In this document: piece after piece, positions 8,662 to 16,484 of the stretch
How positions within the stretch are numbered: the stretch's first letter is position 1
How the letters are laid out: each line of letters begins with the position of its first letter
Source: Pseudonocardia sediminis
Lineage (GTDB): Bacteria > Actinomycetota > Actinomycetes > Mycobacteriales > Pseudonocardiaceae
Assembly (NCBI RefSeq): GCF_004217185.1
Contig: NZ_SHKL01000002.1
Coordinates: 46,639-110,638, forward strand
Direction of reading: 5' to 3'
Length of the DNA stretch: 64,000 bases
Program-made: the position numbers and the translations under genes
Notes under the pieces: generated by a model
Database searches by the model: none
What the model was told of the DNA's origin: nothing
What the model saw: the letters and a program-made list of their open reading frames with translations, nothing else

Positions 8662-11600
8662 CTAACATGCGCCTGGCACACCTGAGTTCGGCGGGGGCAC
8701 CGCCTCGGGCCAGCCCGGTTTCAGGGCCCGCGCCGCGGCGTCCTGGGCGTCCTCGTGGTTGTCGGTGGTGGCTCGGTCGGTCAGCAGGGCCCGGGTGTGG
8801 TCGTCGGGCCAGCCCGAGGCCAGTACCCGCAGAGCCGTCTGCCGGACGTCCTCGTGGTTGTCGGTGGTGGCTCGGTCGATCAGCAGGGCCCGGGTGTGGT
8901 CGTCGGGCCAGCCCGAGGCCAATACCCGCAGAGCCCTCCGCCGGACGTCCTCGTGGTTGTCGGTGGTGGCTCGGTCGGTCAGCAGGGCCCGGGTGTGGTC
9001 GTCGGGCCAGCCCGAGGTCAGCGCCTGTAGCGCCGTCTCCTGGACGTCCCTGTCATCATCGGTGGTGGCTCGGTCCGTCAATAGCGCCCGGGTGTGATCG
9101 TCGGGCCAACCCGCTCTCAGCGTCACCGTCGCCGTGTACCGGACGTGCTCGTCGTCATCGGTGGTGGCTCGGTCGGTCAGCAGGGTTCGGGTGTGGTCAT
9201 CGGGCCAGCCCGAGCCGAGTTCCTGTACCGCCGTCTGCCGGACGTCCCCGTCGTTGTCGGTAGTGGCCCGGTCGGTCAGCAGGGTTCTGGTGTGGTCGTC
9301 GGGCCAGCCCGAGGCCAGTACCCGCAGAGCCGTCTGCCGGACGTAGTCGTCGTTGTCGGTGGTGGCTCGGTCGGTCAGCAGGGTTCGGGTGTGGTCGTCG
9401 GGCCAGCCCGAGGCCAGCACCTGCAGAGCCGTTTGCCGGACGTCCTCGTGCGTGTCGGTGGTGGCTTGGTCGGTCAGCAGGGTTCGGGTGTGGTTGTCGG
9501 GCCAGCCCGAGGCGAGTTCCTGTATCGCGATCCCCCGCACGAACTCGTGGGTGTCGGTAATGGCCCGGTCGGTCAGCAGGGTTCGGGTGTGGTCGTCGGG
9601 CCAGCCCGAGGCCAGCACCTGCAGAGCCGTTCGCCGGACGTCCTCGTGCGTGTCGGTGGTGGCTTGGTCGGTCAGCAGGGTTCGGGTGTGGTTGTCGGGC
9701 CAGCCCGAGGCGAGTTCCTGTACCGCGGTCGCCCGGACGTCCTCGTGGTTGTCGGTGGTGGCTCGGTCGGTCAGCAGGGTTCGGGTGTGGTTGTCGGGCC
9801 AGCCCGAGGCAAGTTCCTGCATCGCGGTCGCCCGGACGTACTCGTGGTTGTCGGTGGTGGCTCGGTCGGTCAGCAGGGTTCGGGTGTGGTTGTCGGGCCA
9901 GCCCGAGGCCAGCGCCTGCATCGCGGTCCCCCGGACGTACTCGTGGTTGTCGGTGGTGGCTCGGTCGGTCAGCAGGGTTCGGCTGTGGTTGTCGGGCCAG
10001 CCCGAGGCGAGTTCATGTACTGCGATCGCCCGGACGTACTCGTGGTTGTCGGTGGTGGCTCGGTCGGTCAGCAGGGTTCGGGTGCGGTTGTCGGGCCAGT
10101 TCGAGGCAAGTTCCTGTACCGCGGTCCCCCGGACGTACTCGTGGTTGTCGGTGGTGGCTCGGTCGGTCAGCAGGGTTCGGGTGCGGTCGTCGGGCCAGCC
10201 CGAGGCCAGCGCCTGCACCGTTGCCTCCCGGACACCGTTCTGAAGCTCGTCAGTAAGAGCCCAGTCGGTCAGCCACGTCCGGGTGTGTTCGTCGGGCCAG
10301 CCCGAGGCCAGCGCTCGCACCGCCGCCTGCTGGATTGACTCGTTGTCGGAGGTGGTGGCCCGGGCCCTCAGGATCGACTGGAGTTGGTTTCCGTCGGCGT
10401 GAAGAGCTCGTTCAACAGTAGACAGAGAATTGATGTCAGAGAAGGTTAAATATGGCCGCAGTCTATCAAGTATGAAAGGTATCTGCGCGCGAAGCCGATC
10501 AGCACCGGGCAGTCGCTGCTTGAGCTCAAGCAAAGCATTTTCGGTCATGCCAATCAACGAATTCGAACCGTAGTAGTCGGTAAGATCCGTGTAGTGCTCG
10601 ATACCAGCCTGTATAGACCTGAGAAGCTCCGTGGTGAGGCGCTCGCCCTGAACTCCAAGCGCGGTGATGGACCGGGTCTCGGCCAGGCAGTCGAGCGCGA
10701 GCGCCAGGTGCTGGTGATTGTGGCGCCCGATACGGCCAGCGGGGGATTCGACGTGCTCAAGCAGGCGGTGCAGGACCGGTACCAGGACGTTGGGGTGCAC
10801 CATGCCAGCGACCAGCCGCAGGATCTCGTTCCAGGCGGGGTCGGTGGCGTGTCGACAGAACAGCTCGGCCAGTTCCTCGTTGCTGAGAGTCTGGTCTTCC
10901 TTTAGTCGGTAGGTTATGGAAGCAGCCGTGCAGTATTCCAGAAATGCTCGATGTACGAATCCGAACAAGCCCGGTCCGTACCGGGACAGGATGAAGTTCC
11001 GTTCCCGCAGTTGCTTGATGAGGACTGTGCCGGCGTAACGGGATCGGTCGACAGGTTGAGCGCAGTCGCCGGTGAGGTAGTCGCGGATCGTGGTGAGAAG
11101 ATCCTCACGATGGATCCGATTCCCGGCGATCCCGTACCGGCCGTGCTGCATGTGCTCGGCGATCCGATGTAGCAGCCGATGGCGGTCGGTGTCGTCGAGT
11201 TCGACTCCGCTGCGGGTGTCGTGAAGGTGGCGGTTGGGGTCCCACTGTTGCACGAGGACCGCGACGGCGTGTTCGTAGACCCGGTGGCGTTCGCGGGGAA
11301 GCTCCCGCCGACGACCGATGATCGCCAGGATTGTCAACAGCAGTGGGTTCCCGGCCAGGCTCGCTGCCGACCGGGAGCGGTCCAGCGCGGCGCAGAGCCG
11401 GCTGGCGCGAGCGTCGGCCTCGTCTGGGGCACCGTGGTGAGACAATCGGTACCAACGCTTGACGAAGGTGGTGATCTGCTCGCGGTCGAGGTCCTCGACG
11501 GTGTGCAAGGTGAACCTCGCGGCGTCGAGGACCCCGCGCTGGTATCCAATCGGTCGGGAGGTCACCAGCACCGTCACGTACGGGTAGCGGGTGGCAAACT

Positions 11601-12681
11601 CGGCGATCGCCCGCGCGGTCCGTTCCCGCTGGGCCGGGTCGAACAGCTCGTCGAGGCCGTCGAACATCACCACCGCCCGCCCGTCAGCGCGTAGGTGGTT
11701 CGCGAGCTGCTCGCGGGGCAGCCCAAGCCCGTCATGATGATAGCGGTGGTCGAGGAAGTCCAGCAGAGTCGCGTCCGCCCAGCGTCCAATACGCCACCCG
11801 GGGTCGGCGTACTCGCGCAACTCGACGAGCAGCGGCAGACGTCCTGACCAGCTGGTCAATTCGTCTGGAATCTTGTCGTCGGCGAGGGCGAGGGCGAGAT
11901 ACGCCAGCAGAGTGGACTTTCCGGCGCCGGGGTCCCCGAGTAGTACCGCCCGCCCCCCGGCCAAGGCGAGTGCCTGAAGCACTGGGCGGGCCGGCTGCCG
12001 CTTGTGCTCGCGTCGCGCTTCCTCCAGCTGCTCGGCGTTCAGGTCCTCGGGCAGTTCGTCTGCGGTGAGGTCCCCGGAGTCGAGCAGGCGTTGCCGCAGA
12101 TCTCGGGGCAGTTCCAGCTGCGGTAGTCGGTGTGCCCGCTCCGGTACTGCTCGCACACGTTGGGGTTCGAAAACCTGCGCCAGCCATATCGGTAACGCCT
12201 CATCGAGGCCCTCCGGGGTCAACGTCGAGAGTTCCAGTACCCGATAGCGGCGTCTCAACGCTTCCAGATATCCCGCCCGCACCTCCGGATCCAGGCCAGG
12301 CTGCACCAGGGCGGCCGGGGCGGGGTCGAGGCCGGCCTGAAGCCAGTGCTCTCGGGCGTGCGCGAGCACCGGCGGAACGTCGAGCCCGGCCGCCCGGGCC
12401 AGCACCGTCACCAACGCCTCCAGATCCGCGTACTCGTCGGGGCGGCCCGGGCCGCTGATGTAGCGGCGGATCGAGTCGCGGGACGGCGCCCCCGCCAGAG
12501 CGTCGTCAGCAGCGACCGCATCGGCCATCGTGTCGAGCGTCGGATAGTGCGCGCGTACGTAGAGCTCGTAGAGCTGGGTCTTCAGCCGCTGCAGCGGGCC
12601 CGGCGCCACCTCGGCTCGGGACAACCGCCTGGTCCCTGACCGCCGCTTCGAGCTCGGCTCGCCGCCGTCAGCGCCGGCCAT
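8662..12681 (-). CDS. NACHT NTPase with C-terminal array of near-identical HEAT repeats (candidate anti-phage NLR-like protein)
   Basis: Read from ATG 12681 (1339 residues; an upstream ATG at 12708 is possible). Residues ~30-115 form an XRE/HTH-like domain. A NACHT NTPase follows, with Walker A GDPGAGKST at 249-257 and Walker B VVMFDGLDELFD near 338-348, then the winged-helix region with GLFGFVHRAFLEYC. The last ~550 residues contain 16 copies of a 33-residue HEAT-type repeat (GWPDxHTRTLLTDRATTD core) and a terminal GWPE. Repeats are nearly identical at DNA level (99-bp period, 8.70-10.35 kb), implying recent amplification or gene conversion. Bacterial NACHT proteins (bNACHT) are known anti-phage sensors; the immune role here is inferred. 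No effector domain is evident. Confidence 0.88.
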   Translation of the reverse strand: MAGADGGEPSSKRRSGTRRLSRAEVAPGPLQRLKTQLYELYVRAHYPTLDTMADAVAADDALAGAPSRDSIRRYISGPGRPDEYADLEALVTVLARAAGLDVPPVLAHAREHWLQAGLDPAPAALVQPGLDPEVRAGYLEALRRRYRVLELSTLTPEGLDEALPIWLAQVFEPQRVRAVPERAHRLPQLELPRDLRQRLLDSGDLTADELPEDLNAEQLEEARREHKRQPARPVLQALALAGGRAVLLGDPGAGKSTLLAYLALALADDKIPDELTSWSGRLPLLVELREYADPGWRIGRWADATLLDFLDHRYHHDGLGLPREQLANHLRADGRAVVMFDGLDELFDPAQRERTARAIAEFATRYPYVTVLVTSRPIGYQRGVLDAARFTLHTVEDLDREQITTFVKRWYRLSHHGAPDEADARASRLCAALDRSRSAASLAGNPLLLTILAIIGRRRELPRERHRVYEHAVAVLVQQWDPNRHLHDTRSGVELDDTDRHRLLHRIAEHMQHGRYGIAGNRIHREDLLTTIRDYLTGDCAQPVDRSRYAGTVLIKQLRERNFILSRYGPGLFGFVHRAFLEYCTAASITYRLKEDQTLSNEELAELFCRHATDPAWNEILRLVAGMVHPNVLVPVLHRLLEHVESPAGRIGRHNHQHLALALDCLAETRSITALGVQGERLTTELLRSIQAGIEHYTDLTDYYGSNSLIGMTENALLELKQRLPGADRLRAQIPFILDRLRPYLTFSDINSLSTVERALHADGNQLQSILRARATTSDNESIQQAAVRALASGWPDEHTRTWLTDWALTDELQNGVREATVQALASGWPDDRTRTLLTDRATTDNHEYVRGTAVQELASNWPDNRTRTLLTDRATTDNHEYVRAIAVHELASGWPDNHSRTLLTDRATTDNHEYVRGTAMQALASGWPDNHTRTLLTDRATTDNHEYVRATAMQELASGWPDNHTRTLLTDRATTDNHEDVRATAVQELASGWPDNHTRTLLTDQATTDTHEDVRRTALQVLASGWPDDHTRTLLTDRAITDTHEFVRGIAIQELASGWPDNHTRTLLTDQATTDTHEDVRQTALQVLASGWPDDHTRTLLTDRATTDNDDYVRQTALRVLASGWPDDHTRTLLTDRATTDNDGDVRQTAVQELGSGWPDDHTRTLLTDRATTDDDEHVRYTATVTLRAGWPDDHTRALLTDRATTDDDRDVQETALQALTSGWPDDHTRALLTDRATTDNHEDVRRRALRVLASGWPDDHTRALLIDRATTDNHEDVRQTALRVLASGWPDDHTRALLTDRATTDNHEDAQDAAARALKPGWPEAVPPPNSGVPGAC
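8700..10350 (-). repeat. 99-bp tandem coding repeats (HEAT units) inside the NACHT gene
   Basis: Sixteen consecutive units share the complement of blocks such as GGTCGGTCAGCAGGGTTCGG and GTGTCGGTGGTGGC. Differences concentrate at a few codons on the HEAT helices (for example the residues after TTD and after DVR). The long plus-strand ORFs across this stretch are shadows of the repeats. Confidence 0.9.
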
Positions 12682-12872
12682 CGCAACCACGGTGCATCCA
12701 CATCGCATCCACTACTGCGCCGCCCCGACCGGGCCGACCGCTTGACCTGCGTCGCCCGCGGGGCGTCCCTGACCGGCCCGTCGCAACCAATTCCACTGCC
12801 GTTACCGCCCGCCCATCGTCTTCCCCGCCGGCCGGCACGCACCCGCCCACCCAGCGACCACGGGAGAACTCG

Positions 12873-13019
12873 ATGAACAGCCCGACCCCCCAACCCGAAC
12901 CCAACCGCGCCCGCGGACTGTCCCGCCCGGAGCGGATCACTCTGCTAGCGGCTGCCCTACGCGGCGTGCTGTCTGCCGTCATCCGAGCAGTACTCGACCA
13001 TATCCTCAACAACGCCTGA
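12873..13019 (+). CDS. Small hydrophobic-tailed protein, 48 aa, divergent from NACHT gene
   Basis: An ATG at 12873, preceded by GGGAGA about 5 nt upstream, opens a 48-codon ORF. It begins MNSPTPQPEP and ends with an amphipathic/hydrophobic stretch including ITLLAAALRG and VLSAVIRAVLDHI. It sits in the divergent upstream region of the NACHT gene. No family is recognised. Its position and small hydrophobic character would suit an accessory peptide of the NACHT system, but that is speculation. Confidence 0.4.
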   Translation: MNSPTPQPEPNRARGLSRPERITLLAAALRGVLSAVIRAVLDHILNNA

Positions 13020-13139
13020 CCAGGCGCGGCTCGGCGGCGCGGCACCACCACTGCGCCGCCGAGCCGACGTCGTCGGCAGGACGTGTCCGGCTACTGCACG
13101 CCCGCCATCTAACTACTGCTGGCGATAAGATCACTGCTC

Positions 13140-13421
13140 GTGACTGACTGGTCCACCAGTGGTGGCGGCGTGGAACTCGAACACACCCATATCCGGACGC
13201 AGCGCGGCAGCCCGAAACACACCCTGTTGCCCAGCGGCAAGGAGGACCTCGACGCGCTGCTCAGCACCCGGCTACAGCAGGGCTGGGAGCTCGCGCACTA
13301 CAGCACCTCAGCCATGCACGCAGAGCTCGGCGCGATCGAGATCTACCACGACATGATCTGGCAGCGCCCGGCTCGACCGCCGGTGAACGACGACCCGAGT
13401 GCGGACGGTGTGATCCGGTGA
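13140..13421 (+). CDS. Small hypothetical protein, DUF4177-like
   Basis: A GTG at 13140 gives 93 residues. The core LDALLSTRLQQGWELAHYSTS followed by IEIYHDMIWQRP resembles the 'lnelg..GWElv..' pattern of DUF4177-type small domains. There is no strong SD and no known function. It is a stand-alone gene between the NACHT locus and the second GGDEF locus. Confidence 0.5.
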   Translation: MTDWSTSGGGVELEHTHIRTQRGSPKHTLLPSGKEDLDALLSTRLQQGWELAHYSTSAMHAELGAIEIYHDMIWQRPARPPVNDDPSADGVIR

Positions 13422-13473
13422 CCGCACCGGCCCCGAGCCGCCGCGGTGATCAAAGCAGCCTCGGCAGAGGGGC

Positions 13474-13737
13474 TTAGCGGGCCCGGCGCCACCTCGGGCG
13501 ATGGGGAAAGTCCACGGCGATGACGTCGCCGCCGGAGCCCTGCTCTTCGCCGACGTCGGTGGCGTTGCCGCCCGGGGCGGTGCTGGACGAGTCGTCGCCG
13601 GCTGCCTCGGAGGCGGCCGGAGCCCGGTATCTCATGCGGAAGTTCAGCCCCCAGGTGTCCGGGCTGATGTGCAGGAGCCGGCGCGGCGAGGCCTCACGAA
13701 GCTGGATCGCACCGTCGTCGGGCCAGAACCAGTTCAT
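13474..13737 (-). CDS. Small hypothetical protein (87 aa)
   Basis: ATG 13737 on the minus strand is preceded by a good SD (GGAGGTG, about 4 nt away). The product begins MNWFWPDDGAIQLRE and its second half is low-complexity and acidic/glycine-rich. No family is recognised. The N-terminal segment RRLLHISPDTWG looks structured. It lies downstream of the GGDEF gene on the same strand (171 nt gap), with no proof of cotranscription. Confidence 0.5.
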   Translation of the reverse strand: MNWFWPDDGAIQLREASPRRLLHISPDTWGLNFRMRYRAPAASEAAGDDSSSTAPGGNATDVGEEQGSGGDVIAVDFPHRPRWRRAR

Positions 13738-13907
13738 CCGTCACCTCCGCTGCATCTACGGGCGCCTGCGGGCGACCGAGGCATCACGATACGTGAGAAC
13801 TCATCACGCGGGTGGCTCATCCACTCACTCGACTGGATGGGCAGGGGCAGGCCGCGTGCCGCTCTGAGATCCCGGCGCTTGCAGCGGCGACGGGCACCTG
13901 CGCCCTG

Positions 13908-15230
13908 CTACCGCGATTCGCGGTCGGAGTCGTCGAGCTGCGCCGCGCCGCGGGAATCGACCATCCGAACCCTGTTCCGTCCGGCCCGCTTGGCCGCGTA
14001 CAGGGCCTTGTCTGCCCGGCCCAGCAGCGTCGTCACTACCTCTCCGTCATGGGGATAGACCGCACCGCCCACCGAGGCACTCACCGTGTTCAAGGTGATC
14101 GGCCCGTCCGGGGAGTCCACCTCGACCCGGATGTCCGCGATCGCCTGACGCACCCGCTCGGCGATCGCTGTCACCTCGGCGACACCGACCCGACGATCCA
14201 GGTTCGGCATCAACATCACGAACTCCTCCCCACCGAAGCGACCCACCACATCGGCCCCCCGGACCTGGGCCCGCAGGACCTGGCCCAGGGCGGCCAGCAC
14301 CTCGTCACCGGCGAGGTGCCCGTAGGTGTCATTGATCGACTTGAACCGGTCCAGGTCGATCATCAGCAGCAGCGCAGCGTTCGACCGCTGCCGCGCCCGA
14401 TCGAGGGTCTGCGTCGCTTCCAAATGCCACGCCGCAGAATTCAACACGCCCGTCTTGGCATCAATCCGGGCCTCTTGGACCAGCTGCCGAGACAACACCG
14501 TCCGGTGCAGCAGCAGCAGCGGCGGAATGGTGAAGAGCAGGGCGATCGGAGCGGTGGCAGTCACCGTCACAGCGACCAATGCGCCCAGGCTCAACGTCGC
14601 GATTTCTACCCCGACACCTTCACTACGCCGCATGAGTGTCTGCGTGAAGGTCATATCCGGTGTCGTCATCGCTACCACACCGACAACGAGGCTGGTATTC
14701 ACGACCGTATACGCCAACAATGCAAAGATCAGGACCACGAATTGTAGACTGTCGAGGCGTAGGGCTGGCAGTAGCTCAATGTAGCGGACAGCGGCACCGG
14801 CGGCATGGACCGCGAGAATTACCGTCGCCGCGTTGAAGACCTGCCGGTAGAGCGGTGTTTTTGCCGGACGCAGCACTCGCACATAAAAGTGTAGGTAGAT
14901 CAGTAAGACAGCGGCCGTGGCTAGGGATAGAGGAAGAGTGACGGCGGCTGCGAACGTCCACACGGACGTGAGGTCTACGTGCCCGGGCTTGCCGACCCGC
15001 CTTCTCGTCTGTTCGACGCCGTGCGAGATTTCCGTGTACGCAATAGCACCGAAAACCAAATAGGCCAGAAGCACTAGCGATGACTGGTCTATTTGGCCTA
15101 GCAAGAGATCGATTGCTAGTAATCCGAATGCGAGCATTTCAACCGTTAGGACGGCTGTCAAGATCTGTTTCGGTAATTGCCATACTGACCATTGGGTGAT
15201 GGCGCTGAACCGAAACGGTGAACGTTTCAC
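13908..15230 (-). CDS. Membrane-anchored GGDEF protein (probable diguanylate cyclase)
   Basis: A GTG at 15230 opens a 440-residue protein. About six hydrophobic segments fill the first ~240 residues. The GGDEF domain follows, with DAKTGVLNSAAWH, the metal site LMIDLDRFKSINDTYGH and an intact GGEEF at about residue 332, so cyclic-di-GMP synthesis is expected. A PHDGE/ADKALYAAKRAGRN tail completes the family pattern. The membrane part is similar in layout to that of the protein at 5337-6701, suggesting a shared sensory module. Its gene diverges from the NWGW mini-ORF array. A palindrome at 15254-15269 lies just upstream of its start. The N-terminal coding region is less GC-rich than the neighbours. 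Confidence 0.9.
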   Translation of the reverse strand: MKRSPFRFSAITQWSVWQLPKQILTAVLTVEMLAFGLLAIDLLLGQIDQSSLVLLAYLVFGAIAYTEISHGVEQTRRRVGKPGHVDLTSVWTFAAAVTLPLSLATAAVLLIYLHFYVRVLRPAKTPLYRQVFNAATVILAVHAAGAAVRYIELLPALRLDSLQFVVLIFALLAYTVVNTSLVVGVVAMTTPDMTFTQTLMRRSEGVGVEIATLSLGALVAVTVTATAPIALLFTIPPLLLLHRTVLSRQLVQEARIDAKTGVLNSAAWHLEATQTLDRARQRSNAALLLMIDLDRFKSINDTYGHLAGDEVLAALGQVLRAQVRGADVVGRFGGEEFVMLMPNLDRRVGVAEVTAIAERVRQAIADIRVEVDSPDGPITLNTVSASVGGAVYPHDGEVVTTLLGRADKALYAAKRAGRNRVRMVDSRGAAQLDDSDRESR

Positions 15231-15253
15231 GAGACTATTCCCAACCGCAAGCG

Positions 15254-15269
15254 GAAGTGATCATACTTC
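15254..15269. promoter_or_regulatory. Palindrome GAAGT-N6-ACTTC in the divergent region
   Basis: GAAGTGATCATACTTC has perfect 5-bp arms with a GATCAT spacer. It lies 24 nt upstream of the GGDEF start, between that gene and the mini-ORF array, a typical place for a repressor site. No binding protein can be named. Confidence 0.35.
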
Positions 15270-15340
15270 ACTCGGGTCAACGAAGCTCCCTACGCTTTAT
15301 CAGCGCAATCCAATGCGTATCGACAAGAAGAGGATACGCC

Positions 15341-15394
15341 ATGAGGGCGCTCGGGCGGATGTCAGCAAGTTCCGAACCGCACGAATCGGGCTGA
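15341..15394 (+). CDS. Possible 17-codon leader peptide upstream of the mini-ORF array
   Basis: AAGAGG lies about 8 nt before ATG 15341, which opens the short frame MRALGRMSASSEPHESG. It is located between the GGDEF start and the NWGW array. Support is limited to the SD-like site. Confidence 0.2.
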   Translation: MRALGRMSASSEPHESG

Positions 15395-15523
15395 AGCAGA
15401 CGGTAGTTCGGTGACTACGCAGAGCTTGTCGTTGGGGCGAGGTCTCCAAAGTCGGGCGACCTAGCAAGATCAACTAGATGTGCGTGGAGTGATCGACACA
15501 GCACGGAATGAGAGGAGCTCGAA

Positions 15524-15547
15524 GTGGCGAAGAACTGGGGCTGGTGA
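15524..15547 (+). CDS. NWGW mini-ORF 1: heptapeptide (V/M)AKNWGW
   Basis: GTG GCG AAG AAC TGG GGC TGG TGA, preceded by AGAGGAG with 6 nt spacing. An in-frame TGA at 15509-15511 means no longer protein can include it, so GTG is the only usable start. First of four tandem near-identical mini-ORFs. Confidence 0.6.
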   Translation: MAKNWGW

Positions 15548-15620
15548 CCGAGATCCGGGCGGCCGACGGAGCGCCGGCCCGGACGTGCCCGACACGAGCC
15601 AGGAGGGAGGTCTATCCGCG

Positions 15621-15644
15621 ATGGCGAAGAACTGGGGCTGGTGA
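15621..15644 (+). CDS. NWGW mini-ORF 2: heptapeptide MAKNWGW
   Basis: ATG GCG AAG AAC TGG GGC TGG TGA, with AGGAGGGAGG at 15601-15610, about 10 nt upstream of the ATG. The spacer to unit 1 (about 73 nt) is unrelated in sequence to the other spacers. Confidence 0.65.
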   Translation: MAKNWGW

Positions 15645-15706
15645 CCCGACGAGTCAGGCCGCCCAGAAGCGGCGTGTTTCCCAGCGAGGAACGGAGGTGC
15701 CCGGCG

Positions 15707-15730
15707 ATGGCCAAGAACTGGGGCTGGTGA
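15707..15730 (+). CDS. NWGW mini-ORF 3: heptapeptide MAKNWGW
   Basis: ATG GCC AAG AAC TGG GGC TGG TGA, with GGAGG at 15693-15697, 9 nt upstream. The second codon is GCC where units 1 and 2 have GCG, a synonymous change that keeps alanine. Confidence 0.65.
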   Translation: MAKNWGW

Positions 15731-15776
15731 CGAAGAAGTTGAGCCGCAAACGGAGCGAACAAGGAGGGGGTGTCGC

Positions 15777-15800
15777 ATGAAGAAGAACTGGGGCTGGTGA
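15777..15800 (+). CDS. NWGW mini-ORF 4: heptapeptide MKKNWGW
   Basis: ATG AAG AAG AAC TGG GGC TGG TGA, with a strong SD, AAGGAGGGGG, at 15761-15770. Alanine 2 is replaced by lysine, with the KNWGW core unchanged. This is the last unit of the array. Confidence 0.65.
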   Translation: MKKNWGW

Positions 15801-16252
15801 CCGCTTACCGGCAGCCTGCACGGCAAACGGTGCTGTTCTTGCGTTTAGCGGGTCGAGGTGGCATATCCCCACCGTCGTGGATTTGCCCGCGCTCGCGGTA
15901 ACACCTCTCGCCATCGACCTGGCGGTGCTCCTGCACGACGTCGCCGGCATCGCGCCGAGCAGCTCGAAGCAAGCATTAGCGAGGACACCAGGTCCTCCGG
16001 GTCTATGGCGCCGGGTGCGACCAGGTTTAGCCGGTCGCACCCCGGCGGGCCGAAGACCTGCGGCCTCGGACGGCGAAGTCCGCACGGGGGTGGGTCGTCC
16101 TGAGCCGTCCGCGGATGGAAACCGCGACGACCGGCTCGCCATGGCCGGCCGACGCAATAGCCGGTAGCGCTCTCTCGTCGGGGCCCGCACCGGCCCGATC
16201 CTGGTCAACCGGGCAGGAGGGCGATCGCCGCGCCAGCAAGTGCCCCCGAGCT
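15801..16252. other. Gene-poor stretch after the mini-ORF array
   Basis: About 450 bases. Several overlapping frames are open on both strands, but none has an SD or recognisable domain. I see no Trp-related or other gene here that the Trp-containing mini-ORFs could attenuate. It may contain decayed coding sequence. Confidence 0.5.
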
Positions 16253-16381
16253 CTACCGGATCGCCCTCGTTCTCCTGGTGGTAGGCGATACATCAGATGG
16301 AATTCGCCCGCGGGCAACTACCTTCATGCCGCAGCGAACGGCCCACTCGCGGATCGCGCGGTTCTGCTCCCGATCAGCCAC
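16253..16381 (-). CDS. 42-aa Lsr2 C-terminal-domain-like DNA-binding protein
   Basis: A GTG at 16381 follows GGAGGA with a 5-nt spacer. The product contains NRAIREWAVRCGMKVVARGR followed by IPSDV, matching the Lsr2 DNA-binding tail (REWAxxxGxxVxxRGRIPxxV), whose RGR hook inserts into the minor groove of AT-rich DNA. The Lsr2 N-terminal oligomerisation domain is absent, so this is a minimal tail. It lies about 100 nt after the WD40 gene on the same strand, as a possible last gene of that operon. It could act as a dominant-negative xenogeneic silencer or local regulator, or be a truncated remnant, although the SD argues for a functional gene. Confidence 0.6.
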   Translation of the reverse strand: MADREQNRAIREWAVRCGMKVVARGRIPSDVSPTTRRTRAIR

Positions 16382-16484
16382 GGTGGTCCTCCGTGCGGGC
16401 TTGGCCTCGTCTGTGCCGACCTGCCCGGGCGCACTGAACCGGTGGTGGCGCGGCGGCTCGCCACCACGTCTGCTCAGTAGACAC

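Larger units (their letters stand above)
15511..15800 (+). repeat. Array of four SD + KNWGW mini-ORFs
   Basis: The shared block is AAGAACTGGGGCTGGTGAC, with unit starts spaced 97, 86 and 70 nt apart. Only the SD and the coding block are conserved; the spacers differ. Conservation of the peptide with a synonymous second codon and alternative start codons argues for translation, not a simple DNA repeat. Confidence 0.85.

Noticed and set aside
8755..10338. CRISPR-like regular repeats or long plus-strand genes
   Set aside because: The 99-bp periodicity is the HEAT coding repeat of the minus-strand NACHT protein; units abut without unique spacers and the plus-strand frames are shadows.
15508..15780. 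A single 90-codon ORF spanning mini-ORFs 1-3
   Set aside because: It reads the KNWGW blocks in another frame (EELGLV repeats), has no better SD than the heptapeptide starts, and does not conserve its sequence between repeats.
15524..15800. Trp attenuator leader peptides
   Set aside because: WGW codons suggest Trp sensing, but four tandem copies, no attenuator hairpins seen, and no Trp or other gene immediately downstream on the plus strand argue against classical attenuation.
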